Assembly (NCBI GenBank): GCA_965243695.1
Contig: CBDEWC010000045.1
Coordinates: 496,001-560,000, forward strand
Origin: JAKVCB01 sp965243695
GTDB lineage: Bacteria; Planctomycetota; Planctomycetia; Pirellulales; Lacipirellulaceae
Direction: 5' to 3'
DNA: 64,000 nt
Each line of letters begins with the position of its first letter. Positions within the stretch are counted from its first letter, which is position 1. This document shows, piece by piece, positions 8,508 through 17,594 of this stretch. The notes beneath the pieces were generated by a model. It was not told where the DNA came from. It saw nothing but the letters and a program-made list of their open reading frames with translations, and searched no databases. The position numbers and the translations under genes were made by a program.

Positions 8508-9770
8508 TTAGCTCACAGTCGCCTTCGCAACAGGGCCTCCATGACCAGCTGCCTTGGCATCGCGGAGGCAACGGTCAATCTGTCGCACCGCCTGTTGGAG
8601 CCGTTGTTCATTTTCGACAAGCGACATGCGGAGAAACCCTTCGCCGGCCGGTCCAAACCCACTGCCTGGGCTGACCGCGACATTTCCCTTCTCAAGCAGC
8701 AACATCCCAAAATCCATGGTGCTCATGCTCGACCGCCAAGGTTCAGGAATCGGAACCCAACAAAACATGGTTGCCTGTGGAGGGGTGACATCCCAGCCGA
8801 TCCGTGCAAGCCCCTGGCACAGCGCGTCACGTCTCCGCTTGTAGACCAGGGATTGTTGCTCGACAGCTGCTTCGGTATCGCGCATCGCGACGATAGCCGC
8901 AATTTGAATTGCCTGAAACATGCCGTAATCGTAGTATCCTTTGATCGTGGCAAGTGCCTCAATCATTTTCCGGTTACCGCTGCAAAACCCGACGCGCCAA
9001 CCCGCCATGTTATATCCTTTGCTCATGGTGGTGAACTCGACACCAACTTCTTTTGCACCACGAGATGCCAGAAAACTGGGCGGCTGGTACCCATCGAATG
9101 CGACATCCGCATAGGCGAAATCGCTGATTACCATGAAATTGTACCGGCGAGCCAACTTGACAATCTCGTCATAGAACGGTTGTTCGACGCAAACGGTCGA
9201 CGGATTGTGCGGGTAGTTGAGAATTAATAACTTTGGATTCGGATACAGCGTTTCGCAGGTTTGGGCGATATTGGAGAGAAACTTGTCGTGGTTGGCAACC
9301 TCCAAAGAGATAACATTTCCGGAGGCCAATGCTACCGAATAAACGTGGATCGGAAAATAAGGCGATGGCACAATGGCCGTGTCACCGGGCCCCATCAAGG
9401 CCAGGCATATGTGGCTAAAGCCTTCTTTGGAGCCAAGGCAGGTAATGACTTCATCTTCCGGGTCGAGCCGGACACCAAAGTTTTTGAAATACTTGGCCGC
9501 TACTTCCCGGCGAAGATTTGCGATGCCGTTCGACTTGCTGTATGCATGATTGCGCGGATCACGAGCAGCTTCTGCCAGCTTCTCCACGACCATGTCTTCA
9601 GGTGCATCGGAAGGATTCCCCATGCCTAAATCGATGACATCACCACCAGCCCGACGCTTGTTGTAGAGCAGTTTGTTGATTCGCCCAAAAAGGTAGGGTG
9701 GTAGCCTCACCACACGTTGGGCAACCTGGACCTCAAAAGGCAAACTCGATTTGTCTTCGGATTGGGACAT
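8508..9770 (-). CDS. class I/II aminotransferase, AlaC-like
   Basis: A PLP-dependent fold-type I aminotransferase (420 residues), most like glutamate-pyruvate aminotransferase AlaC (YfdZ) and related LL-diaminopimelate aminotransferases. Diagnostic segments are DLGMGNPSDAP (48-58), GSKEGFSH (113-120), NYPHNPST (185-192), DFAYADVAFDG (217-227) and the PLP lysine Lys251 in TMSKGYNMAGWRVGF. The last motif is almost the E. coli AlaC signature. The substrate pair alanine/2-oxoglutarate is inferred by this resemblance. It would link pyruvate to alanine, as would alanine dehydrogenase at 54049-55149. The next gene on this strand upstream is the peptidyl-prolyl isomerase. Confidence 0.88.
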   Translation of the reverse strand: MSQSEDKSSLPFEVQVAQRVVRLPPYLFGRINKLLYNKRRAGGDVIDLGMGNPSDAPEDMVVEKLAEAARDPRNHAYSKSNGIANLRREVAAKYFKNFGVRLDPEDEVITCLGSKEGFSHICLALMGPGDTAIVPSPYFPIHVYSVALASGNVISLEVANHDKFLSNIAQTCETLYPNPKLLILNYPHNPSTVCVEQPFYDEIVKLARRYNFMVISDFAYADVAFDGYQPPSFLASRGAKEVGVEFTTMSKGYNMAGWRVGFCSGNRKMIEALATIKGYYDYGMFQAIQIAAIVAMRDTEAAVEQQSLVYKRRRDALCQGLARIGWDVTPPQATMFCWVPIPEPWRSSMSTMDFGMLLLEKGNVAVSPGSGFGPAGEGFLRMSLVENEQRLQQAVRQIDRCLRDAKAAGHGGPVAKATVS

Positions 9771-9885
9771 ACAAGAAAACTGACTAAATGGCCGTGACTA
9801 AAAGCACTGTCATTGTACGCAGCCAACACGCTGCGTGCTATCGAAGTTCCCGACTTGAGATTACCCCCGGGCAGCCTCACTCGGA

Positions 9886-9915
9886 AATGATTGTCACGGC
9901 AATGATTGTCACGGC
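9886..9915. repeat. 15-bp perfect tandem duplication
   Basis: AATGATTGTCACGGC occurs twice without a gap at 9886-9900 and 9901-9915, just downstream of the minus-strand peptidyl-prolyl isomerase stop codon. Confidence 0.9.
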
Positions 9916-9923
9916 GGAGCACT

Positions 9924-11900
9924 TCACTGCACGGTTGATCCCGACGCAGGCCGCACGGCTGAATCGTACCTCTTGGCTGCAGTGGAAGCCTCCGAACCGC
10001 GGGTTCCTGCCTGCGATGTTCCCGCCAGATAGTTGTCAATTTGCGCAACGGAACGAATGTGCTCAAATTTCTCTGCCATCGCCAAGCGGAGTTTTTTCTC
10101 CGTGATGTCCAGACGGAGTATCTCTTCCACGTCCTCCCGCCGAACGTCGATTGGCTTGGTACGTCCCTCGCATTTGAGGATAATGAAGCGATTTCCAGCC
10201 TGAATCACCTCCGAGAGCTCATTTTCCTGCAGGGCAAAAGCCACTTCTTCAAGCTGCGGCTGGCCACCATGACGGCGAATTGGCGGCACCTCGCCGTGGA
10301 GTGCTTTGCTGGTCGGCTCGATCGAGTACTCGGTAGCCAACTCGCCAAAATACTCCATCGAGGGATTCTGCCGCGCTTTGCCCCACACTTCCATCGCTTT
10401 ACGCATGTTGTGCAACACGATTGCCCGGCAGCGTACACGCTGGCCATAATTCGCATCAAATCCCTTTTGCAGATCCTTCTCGCGTATCTGAATGGAATCG
10501 CCAGTCAGTTTCTTCAAGGCTGCCGATGGCCAAACGGAATCTCGCAAATAGATTTCCTGGCTAACCCCCTGCTCCTCTGTAACCAGTTGGAACCATGCTT
10601 CAAAATCGGGTTGCCCTTGCTTGTCGACGACACCAGCAAGAATTGCTGCATGCCTGACCTCACGATCGACATCTTCCTGAGTGACCGTCTGCTGACTGTC
10701 AGCAAGTGACTGCTGCAAAAGAACCTGAGAAATCTCTACTTCCAGGACCTCTTTTCCGTAGCGCAACAAGCACTCGTCACCGAGTTGACTCATGGTAATC
10801 TGGTCCCCATTGACCGTGGACACAATGCCTGGCAATTGCTGACTCAGCTCGGGATCATTCAAGACGTTCTGGATGACCGCCGAATTTTGTAGACTTTCGA
10901 ATAACTGACTTGCCACTTCGCGCAGCTTGGTTTCCTTAATCTGCTCGGTTATTTCCGCCCGAACTTCGTTGAGTGAGACCTCCTGTGGCGGTATATGCGA
11001 CTCGCACTTAAGAATGGCGAATTTCTCAGCCACGGGTAAAATCTGTGAAACCTGGCCTGGCTCCAGCGAAAACACCGCTTGTTCGAGTGAAGCATCTCCC
11101 ATATGGCGGCGGATTGGTTGAATCAAACCACCAATGCTGGCACTGTTGACATCTTCCGAGTGCTTCATTGCCAGGCGGGCAAATTCTTCTGGCCGTTGTA
11201 CCAATTGAGCGTGCACTTCTTCGGCCTGCGCACGACTCGAAACAACCAGCAAACGCGCATGGACCGCAGGACCAAATTGCATCTCATGGGCCTTGGCCAG
11301 TTCCTCCTCGCTTACCGTGAGTTGGTCAGTAGCCAACTTCCGCAGGGCGAGCGTCGGCCAGAGAATATCACGTACATATTCCTCCCGCCCAATTCCACGT
11401 TCCCGCTCCAACAAGTCGAGCCACTGTTCGCGACCCAGTTTAAAGCGTTTGGCCATGTGATCGATTTCTGCACTAATTTCGTCCTGCGTTACTTCAATAT
11501 TGCGATTGCGGCAGTGATGCAAGATCAGGCGTTTGTTAACGAGGCTTTCGAGTACCTCTTCGCCATGACGCTCTACGCACGCATTCGCCAACTGGGCTCG
11601 TTGGATGTCCTTACCATTCACGATGGCCATCACGTCGTGCTGAGGATGTTCCGGCCGACTGGCCTCCTTGACCGTGGGGGGAGACTCGGTCTCTTCGGAA
11701 GTCACTTCATTTTTGGCAGCGGGTGAATTGGCAAAGCCGAAAAAATTGCGCGTATCGGCCCCAACCTGAGGATCGCCCAAATAATGACGGGCAAAAAAAG
11801 ATGCGACAACGACCACCAAGCCAGTTGCAAGCAGAATAACGTGCCGTTTCCAACGACGGGGGCGGCTGCCGGGAACGAGTTTTGCTTCTGTGCGGGACAT
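9924..11900 (-). CDS. membrane-anchored peptidyl-prolyl isomerase with two SurA/parvulin-like modules
   Basis: A 658-residue envelope chaperone. After a basic N-terminus a single hydrophobic segment (VILLATGLVVVVASFFA) anchors it, so the rest should face the periplasm. Two homologous modules follow, each with a SurA-type N-terminal helical region starting A-I-V-N-G-K-D or S-T-V-N-G-D-Q, a motif with E-x-Y-x-R-D-x-x-W-P, and a parvulin-like domain ending in FAILKCE or FIILKCE. The chosen ATG at 11900 has GGAGA nine bases upstream; a longer frame to 12008 lacks such a signal. It lies downstream of frr on the same strand, 319 bp away, so it may share or follow the rpsB block. Whether both parvulin folds are catalytically active is not clear. 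Confidence 0.85.
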   Translation of the reverse strand: MSRTEAKLVPGSRPRRWKRHVILLATGLVVVVASFFARHYLGDPQVGADTRNFFGFANSPAAKNEVTSEETESPPTVKEASRPEHPQHDVMAIVNGKDIQRAQLANACVERHGEEVLESLVNKRLILHHCRNRNIEVTQDEISAEIDHMAKRFKLGREQWLDLLERERGIGREEYVRDILWPTLALRKLATDQLTVSEEELAKAHEMQFGPAVHARLLVVSSRAQAEEVHAQLVQRPEEFARLAMKHSEDVNSASIGGLIQPIRRHMGDASLEQAVFSLEPGQVSQILPVAEKFAILKCESHIPPQEVSLNEVRAEITEQIKETKLREVASQLFESLQNSAVIQNVLNDPELSQQLPGIVSTVNGDQITMSQLGDECLLRYGKEVLEVEISQVLLQQSLADSQQTVTQEDVDREVRHAAILAGVVDKQGQPDFEAWFQLVTEEQGVSQEIYLRDSVWPSAALKKLTGDSIQIREKDLQKGFDANYGQRVRCRAIVLHNMRKAMEVWGKARQNPSMEYFGELATEYSIEPTSKALHGEVPPIRRHGGQPQLEEVAFALQENELSEVIQAGNRFIILKCEGRTKPIDVRREDVEEILRLDITEKKLRLAMAEKFEHIRSVAQIDNYLAGTSQAGTRGSEASTAAKRYDSAVRPASGSTVQ

Positions 11901-12219
11901 GACGGTTTCTCCGTAAACCGAGGTGATGGCCAGGGTTGGCTGCGATTTTCCGAATCGCCAAGGGCGGCGCAAGGAAAGCGCCGCTGGATGGGGTCGGGAG
12001 CATAGCAAAGGAACACAACGCCCACAAGAGAAGCCAAAATGCTAGCACAACCCGTTCCAGAACTATCCGGTTGGATCGGAAGTCAAGTTCGCAAAGCCAG
12101 CATCCGTGAAGGCAGCGTTCTACAAATCGCCTACCAAAGCTTTGTCGGCGAAAACCATCGAAATGGCATCTGGGACTGAGAACTCTGAATACAGAGCCGC
12201 GAATGCCAAAAATTTGCGG
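11901..12219. other. spacer between frr and the peptidyl-prolyl isomerase
   Basis: No gene is supported in this 319-bp stretch. It presumably carries the promoter and leader of the minus-strand isomerase; a GGAGA Shine-Dalgarno sits just before its start. No clear intrinsic terminator for frr is visible. Confidence 0.5.
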
Positions 12220-12780
12220 TTATTCTTCCAGAACTTCGCTCTCTTTGGCTTTCGTGAGATTATTGGCTTGATCTTCGAATTTTTTGGTGAGTTCCTGAAT
12301 ATCTTTTTTGAGGTCGTCGCGATCGTCTTCAGAAAGCGTCTTCTGTTTCTGCTCGGCATCGGCCGTCTTGTTGCCATCCCGCCGAATGTTGCGAATGGCA
12401 ACTTTTGCCTCCTCAGCAAGCTCTTTAGTGCGACTGACCATTTTGCGGCGAACTTCACCCGATAGGGGGGGCACGTTAAGGCGAATCACCTTGCCGTCGC
12501 TTTGTGGGGTAAGCCCAATATCGCTGGCGATGATCCCCTTTTCAATATCTTTGATGATGGACGGATCGAATGGCCGGATTACCAGCTGTTGTGGTTCGGG
12601 GGCAGTGACGCTGGCGACCTGCTTAATGGGAGTTGGGGAACCATAGACATCAACACGTAGCGCACTGACCAGTCCGGGATTGGCTCGTCCGGTACGAATG
12701 CCAAACAGGTCCTGTTTCAGTTTGACAACCGCCTTTTCCATCCGCTCGTCGGCATCGAGGAAAATTTCTTCAGCGCTCAT
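12220..12780 (-). CDS. frr: ribosome recycling factor
   Basis: Releases ribosomes from mRNA after termination together with EF-G. The 186-residue protein has the normal length and the conserved core: an N-terminal helix with RMEKAVVKLKQDL, then IRTGRANPGLV, the VYGSPTPIKQVASVTAPEPQQLVIRPFD hinge region, NVPPLSGEVRRKMV and the final long helix. It is the last gene of the classical rpsB-tsf-pyrH-frr order, transcribed on the minus strand, with 128 bp between pyrH and frr. Confidence 0.98.
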   Translation of the reverse strand: MSAEEIFLDADERMEKAVVKLKQDLFGIRTGRANPGLVSALRVDVYGSPTPIKQVASVTAPEPQQLVIRPFDPSIIKDIEKGIIASDIGLTPQSDGKVIRLNVPPLSGEVRRKMVSRTKELAEEAKVAIRNIRRDGNKTADAEQKQKTLSEDDRDDLKKDIQELTKKFEDQANNLTKAKESEVLEE

Positions 12781-12908
12781 GTGAATTCACCAATTATCAT
12801 TGTCAGGAGTGGATTCGATGGGGCAAGCAGTTGCAACCAAAAAAAGTAAAGGTGGTCAAGCTCATGAAAATGAAAAACCTGTCCATCGGTTTGGTAAGGC
12901 AAGCGCGC

Positions 12909-13637
12909 TTAGTTGGTAACCTGTGTACCAATATCCTCTCCACGTATAGCACGCTCGATATTCCCATCCTTACGATAATTGAAAACCAGGATTGGCAAGT
13001 CATGCTCCATGCAATGTGCGATAGCCGTTGGATCCATAATTCGAAGGTTTTTATCGCGGACTTGTTTGAACGTGAGGGAGGGGTAAAGCTGGGCTTCGGA
13101 ATCTTTTTCTGGATCGGCACTGTAGACACCGTCTACACGGGTTGCCTTCATGAGAATATCGGCCTCCAGCTCCAACGCCTTTTGGGCTGCAGCCGTGTCG
13201 GTGGTTACAAAAGGTGCACCTGTTCCTCCGGCAAGAATCACAATCCGCCCTTTTTCCAGGTGTCGCTTTGCGCGCCGCCGAATAAAGGGTTCCGCCACGC
13301 CATCCATTTTGATGGCTGACATCAAACGCGTTTGGCAACCTAACGACTCAAGCGCATCTTGCAAAGCGAGGCCATTAATCACCGTCGCCAGCATGCCCAT
13401 GTAATGTGCCGTGGCTTCCTGGATATGAGCATTTCTGGCTGTGAATTGCCCACCACGCAAGATGTTTCCCCCGCCGATGACGATGCCAACTTCCACGCCT
13501 TGGCTGGCTGCACGATAGACCTGACCGGCAATGTCCACAACCTCCTGCATGCGAATGCTTCGTTCACCCGAGGGCGCAAAACTTTCTCCAGAAAGTTTCA
13601 AAAGCACACGTCGGTAGGAGCGGGAAGGTGATGCCAT
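12909..13637 (-). CDS. pyrH: UMP kinase
   Basis: Phosphorylates UMP to UDP in pyrimidine nucleotide synthesis; a hexameric amino-acid-kinase-fold enzyme. The N-terminus YRRVLLKLSGESF, the VIGGGNILRG loop, the ILAGGTGAPFVTTDTAAA segment and the nucleotide-binding KATRVDGVYSADPEK loop are all present. I chose ATG 13637 (242 residues, MASPSRSYRR) because it gives the usual family length; the frame is open to 13700 and would add 21 residues without homology. Sits between tsf and frr as in most bacteria. Confidence 0.97.
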   Translation of the reverse strand: MASPSRSYRRVLLKLSGESFAPSGERSIRMQEVVDIAGQVYRAASQGVEVGIVIGGGNILRGGQFTARNAHIQEATAHYMGMLATVINGLALQDALESLGCQTRLMSAIKMDGVAEPFIRRRAKRHLEKGRIVILAGGTGAPFVTTDTAAAQKALELEADILMKATRVDGVYSADPEKDSEAQLYPSLTFKQVRDKNLRIMDPTAIAHCMEHDLPILVFNYRKDGNIERAIRGEDIGTQVTN

Positions 13638-13703
13638 TAAACTCGCCCTGGTCAGAAAACACCCAAATCTCTTCTCTTTGGGATTGCCGCGACTGACCAA
13701 AAA

Positions 13704-14558
13704 TTATGTTGCCACTGCAGACGGCTTGGTAGTTTCGCCAAGTTGCCAGCGAACAAACTTCAGGAGCTTCATCTCTCCTCCGGCAGCAACCTTGCCCACG
13801 GTCTGTTTATCATCCTTGACGAATGGCTGTTCTTCCAAAACATGCTCGGCATAGAAGTTTCGCATCCGCCCCTCAACCATTTTTTCAATAATGGGCTCTG
13901 GCTTGCCTTCCTGGCGTGCCACCTCAGTCAATGTTGCTCGTTCTTTAGCAACAACCTCAGGATCAAGATCCTTAACACTCAGAGCCTGTGGCTTCATGGC
14001 CGTAATGTGCATGGAAATATCCCTGGCGGTTCCATTGTCACCCCCTTCTACCGCAAGCAAAACACCGCTCTTTCCATCGTGGTGCACATAACCGCCGCAC
14101 GGAGTTTCCATACGTTCAATCCGTGCCAGCCGAAACACCTCGCGAATTTTGTTTTGAATCTCATCTCGCTGCTCTTCCAAAGTCATACCGCTTTTGGAAG
14201 GCGAAGGCTGTGACCAAAGTTCCTCTGGCGTCGAAGCACCCGGTCCAGTGGCAAGTTGCTCAGCCAGATTCTCAGTGAGCTCGATCACTTCCTCATTGGA
14301 AGCAACCGGAGCCGACTCGACTTGCAACTCGATAATCGCACCGGTGGTTTTTCCGACGTCTGCAAAAATTGCGATTCGCCCCTCCTCGGTGGAACGATCT
14401 TGACGACTTCCCATAAACTTCTTACCCGCCTCACGCAACTTCTGCTTGGCAACTTCAATATCACCATCTGACTGCTGCAAGGCTTTCTTACATTCCATCA
14501 TGGGCACTTGCGTTTGGTCGCGCAACTGCTTGACCATAGCGGCTGTGATCTCAGACAT
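13704..14558 (-). CDS. tsf: translation elongation factor Ts
   Basis: Guanine-nucleotide exchange factor for EF-Tu. The N-terminal UBA-like domain reads MSEITAAMVKQLRDQTQVPMMECKKAL, with the family's MM-x-CKKAL core, followed by the EGRIAIF strand and two dimerisation-type repeats. ATG 14558 is chosen because GAGGAT lies eight bases upstream and the protein then begins where the family does (284 residues); the frame is open for ten more codons. Lies between rpsB (139 bp upstream) and pyrH. Confidence 0.97.
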   Translation of the reverse strand: MSEITAAMVKQLRDQTQVPMMECKKALQQSDGDIEVAKQKLREAGKKFMGSRQDRSTEEGRIAIFADVGKTTGAIIELQVESAPVASNEEVIELTENLAEQLATGPGASTPEELWSQPSPSKSGMTLEEQRDEIQNKIREVFRLARIERMETPCGGYVHHDGKSGVLLAVEGGDNGTARDISMHITAMKPQALSVKDLDPEVVAKERATLTEVARQEGKPEPIIEKMVEGRMRNFYAEHVLEEQPFVKDDKQTVGKVAAGGEMKLLKFVRWQLGETTKPSAVAT

Positions 14559-14697
14559 CGATTCAATCCTCATTGCAATGAGCCGCACAGTCTTCTTCCC
14601 AATGACTAGGGCTGGCGACTTCTACTTGTAAGCCTAAAGCGGTCTCTGGTAATCAATTCCAGAAATTGACACGCACAAATTTAGATCCGTCCCGTTG

Positions 14698-15498
14698 CTA
14701 CTCCGTCTTGGGAGAAACTTCACTCGATTGGACGGTTGGCTCCGCCGACTCGGAGGTCGCTGCAACCGGCTCCGGTGTCGGAGTCACTCCTTCAGAAGCC
14801 TCTAGCTCTTGCATAGAAGCCGTGGCTTTTCCAACCGCCACCGCGTCAGCCAGTATTTTCATGATCAACTCGACGGACTGCATGCTGTCATCATTGCCGG
14901 GAATCGGCAAGTCGACGGCGTCAGGATCACAATCGGTATCAATCAGCGCAACGGTAACGATACCAAGTTTTCGCGCCTCTTTAACCGCATTCTTTTCCTT
15001 TTTGGGGTCAACGATGACCAGACATTCGGGCAACCGCGCCATGGAACGGATACCATTGAGGTTGCGAAACATTTTTCGGTATTCGCGTCCCAATGCCGAT
15101 TGCATCTTCTTCGAATAAGAATTGATTGTGTCGCTCTCGCGAATAGCCTCTAACTCCTCAAGGCGGGTCAGCCGGCTGCGAATCGTGCGAAAGTTTGTCA
15201 GCGTCCCACCCAACCAGCGATCATTGACATAGGGCATTCCGCACCGATCTGCTTCTCGCTGCACTGCTTCAGCTGCTTGCCGTTTCGTTCCTACAAATAG
15301 TATCAGGCTGCCGTTGGCAACGACCTGCTGCAAATACTTCTTCGCACGCAATAGCCCGCGAACCGTTTCGCGAACATCAATAATATGGATCAAATTGCGA
15401 CGGGCATAAATGTAGGGCCGCATTTTCGGATTCCAGCGACTCGACCGGTGACCGTAATGAACCCCAGCTTCTACTAATTCTTTGACCAGTGTTGACAC
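14698..15498 (-). CDS. rpsB: 30S ribosomal protein S2
   Basis: Small-subunit protein S2. Signature sequences are the GVHYGHRSSRWNPKMRPYIY start, RNLIHIIDVRET, VGTKRQAAEAV, RWLGGTLTNF and the DTDCDPDAVDLPIPGNDD segment. The start is GTG 15498 (266 residues), since AAGGAG lies directly upstream with ideal spacing; an ATG-initiated form from 15555 would add a non-conserved tail. The C-terminus carries a Ser/Thr/Glu-rich extension that is not part of the core fold. First gene of the rpsB-tsf-pyrH-frr block. Confidence 0.97.
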   Translation of the reverse strand: MSTLVKELVEAGVHYGHRSSRWNPKMRPYIYARRNLIHIIDVRETVRGLLRAKKYLQQVVANGSLILFVGTKRQAAEAVQREADRCGMPYVNDRWLGGTLTNFRTIRSRLTRLEELEAIRESDTINSYSKKMQSALGREYRKMFRNLNGIRSMARLPECLVIVDPKKEKNAVKEARKLGIVTVALIDTDCDPDAVDLPIPGNDDSMQSVELIMKILADAVAVGKATASMQELEASEGVTPTPEPVAATSESAEPTVQSSEVSPKTE

Positions 15499-16205
15499 AA
15501 ATGTCTCCTTCTTCCAAGGCACACCAACTCGGAAACCCAAAACCAACGGAGCCATCGTACGGCGACGGAACGTCGTGGTTGCGGGCCAGCCAGCGTTAAA
15601 AAACTACTCGGCCGGAATGAACCAAAAAGGGGCTTTCTACTCGGGCCGCGCGAGAGAAATGAGCCCTGCAACTTAACGAGTTCTCCCCAAATGGTCAATT
15701 GGCCAACCGCCAGGCAAGCCACCCGCAGATCTCCAAAGAACGCCGTTCGATGGAAATGGCGTGAGCAACGTGACCAGGGATAGAAGTAGCTCACTCAACC
15801 CACCTGGATAGCGAATAGACCCAAATGGCTGCCACCAATACCCCCAATCGTCCAAACCAGTTTGAGAGATTAATCGCTCAAATCTGGCCGCTACCGGAGG
15901 GAACCAAAGAGGGGGATTCATAAAAATGGCGTTTCCACTCCAGTTTTCGGCTGCCTATTGCCCCGTATATTGAGTTTTTTTTGGAAAATCGTTGCATCCT
16001 ATGTGATTCTTGTGAATAATAGGGACGGAAGAACTTTCCGTACCGCTACAACCGTTAAAGTCGCGGGTTCGCCGCGTTTAAAATTTTTTAGGCAAAACAT
16101 CGGTGCGAATCGGCTCCGCGCGAGTCCGTAGCAAAAGCCTATCGCACCACCAACATAATCGCACCACCAACATAAGGGAGACGCTAACGAAAGCGCCCAG
16201 TAGCT
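15499..16205. other. divergent spacer between rpsB and the sigma-54 activator
   Basis: A 707-bp spacer that must hold the promoters of rpsB (minus) and the activator (plus). It includes a T8 run at about 15975 and an isolated TGTGAATAA (16011-16019), which matches one DnaA-box form but has no partners. No open frame is convincing. Confidence 0.5.
16141..16174. repeat. 17-bp perfect tandem duplication upstream of the sigma-54 activator
   Basis: ATCGCACCACCAACATA occurs twice head to tail at 16141-16157 and 16158-16174, 31 bp before the activator start codon. Confidence 0.92.
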
Positions 16206-17300
16206 ATGAAGACTATTTCCTCCGACGATCTCATCGGAAAATCCGTATGGGTTGAAGAAACCAGGAAACGGATCAAACAGGTTGCCGGATACCGGTCCAA
16301 TGTATTGATCCAAGGCCCCAGCGGTACCGGGAAAGAACTTGTTGCCCGCGCCCTTCACACACATAGTCAGCGCGCCAGTGGTCCCTTCATTCCTGTTAAT
16401 TGTTCGGCAATCCCAAGCACCCTATTTTCCAGCCAATTGTTTGGCCATGCCAAGGGAGCATTTACGGGCGCCGAGCACTCGGCATTGGGTTGTTTTCGCG
16501 CCGCCGAAGGTGGAACGATTTTCCTGGATGAAATCGGCGAGCTTGATCTGGACATGCAGGCTAAACTCCTCCGCGTTTTGCAAAATGGCGAAGTCACGCC
16601 GGTTGGGAGTCATCAATCTAAACCTGTCGACGTGCGGGTCATTGCAGCAACCAATCGCAATCTTCATAAAGAGGTTGACGAGGGACGTTTTCGACTCGAT
16701 CTGTTCTATCGAATTAACGTGATTGTGATCCCCACCCAACCTCTGCTGGATCGTCCAGAAGATATCGAGGTGCTAGCCAATCACATCCTCGCGAAAACCT
16801 CGATTGAATACGGTTTGCCGTTGAAACGCCTGTCTCCAGAAGTATTATCTTTGTTCCAGAGCCACGACTGGGCAGGCAATGTGCGTGAGCTTGAGAATGT
16901 GCTCGAACGAGCTTTGTTGTTTTCCGACGACGATGTCGTCGGAGTCGACGCCTTGGACGAACTGGTTGAACTGGAAAATAAACGGGAGAAGGCGAATCGC
17001 GACGCGTTGTGGTCTCATCACAAACCATCTGTATCCTTTGGGCACGGTTCCTCGCGCTTTTCTGGAAATCAGGAAGTTGAATCTGCACCGAAAGCAAAGT
17101 GGCTTACGCTCGCCGAAATGGAAGCAGACTATCTTCGCCGCACACTCGAGGAAATGTTCTTCAATCAGAGCGCTGCAGCTCGAGTACTCGGTGTCGACCG
17201 CAAGTTACTGGCTCGCAAAATCCGGAAGTACGGCATTGCTCTTCCGACTCAACGTCGAGGCCGACCTACGAAGAGCCGGTCACACCTGTCTGAAAAATAA
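16206..17300 (+). CDS. sigma-54-dependent transcriptional activator without sensor domain
   Basis: A bacterial enhancer-binding protein (364 residues) that remodels RNA polymerase-sigma-54. The AAA+ domain starts almost at residue 1 and shows Walker A GPSGTGKE (37-44), the sigma-54 contact loop GAFTGA (84-89), Walker B GTIFLDEIGELD (103-114) and the arginine-finger region FRLDLFYRINV. The C-terminus has a Fis-type helix-turn-helix (NQSAAARVLGVDRKLLARKIRKYGI). There is no receiver, GAF or PAS domain, as in PspF, so control must come from a partner protein or expression level. It stands alone between divergent neighbours; its targets cannot be inferred. Confidence 0.92.
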   Translation: MKTISSDDLIGKSVWVEETRKRIKQVAGYRSNVLIQGPSGTGKELVARALHTHSQRASGPFIPVNCSAIPSTLFSSQLFGHAKGAFTGAEHSALGCFRAAEGGTIFLDEIGELDLDMQAKLLRVLQNGEVTPVGSHQSKPVDVRVIAATNRNLHKEVDEGRFRLDLFYRINVIVIPTQPLLDRPEDIEVLANHILAKTSIEYGLPLKRLSPEVLSLFQSHDWAGNVRELENVLERALLFSDDDVVGVDALDELVELENKREKANRDALWSHHKPSVSFGHGSSRFSGNQEVESAPKAKWLTLAEMEADYLRRTLEEMFFNQSAAARVLGVDRKLLARKIRKYGIALPTQRRGRPTKSRSHLSEK

Positions 17301-17409
17301 AACGGCTACTGGAAATCCCAGTTTGATCACAGCGAGTGACAAACCATGCCCTATGTCTGGGGCTTGCTGGAGCCAGCACAGCGTAAAAATGGCAAAGGTT
17401 TTAAGGTGG

Positions 17410-17453
17410 CCGGTGCACACCTATTTGCAAACCGGTGCACACCTATTTGCAAA
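17410..17453. repeat. 22-bp perfect tandem duplication
   Basis: A 22-bp unit beginning CCGGTGCACACC and ending TTTGCAAA is repeated exactly at 17410-17431 and 17432-17453, in the convergent spacer after the sigma-54 activator. Confidence 0.93.
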
Positions 17454-17568
17454 AGAGCGACGTCGCCTGGGTAGCGCTGCCGTGGCTGATTTTCCTACCG
17501 TAACCAGGCACCAAAACCGTTGCTTCTAAGAGTGCCACAGGGGTGCGACTGCCCCCGCCAACTCCGAT

Positions 17569-17594
17569 TCTATTGCTACGTGTCTATTGCTACG
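17569..17594. repeat. 12-bp direct repeat at the phosphatase 3' end
   Basis: TCTATTGCTACG occurs at 17569-17580 and again at 17583-17594, two bases apart. The second copy covers the stop codon of the minus-strand phosphatase gene. Confidence 0.8.

Noticed and set aside
7983..9227. Plus-strand open frame of 414 codons
   Set aside because: It runs antisense through the well-conserved aminotransferase and has no family resemblance.
12106..12465. 119-codon plus-strand frame with hydrophobic residues
   Set aside because: Exact antisense of the conserved frr gene; its hydrophobicity mirrors Lys/Glu-rich codons on the coding strand.
16011..16019. TGTGAATAA as a DnaA box and possible origin
   Set aside because: A single match without a cluster, DNA unwinding element or origin-type neighbours.
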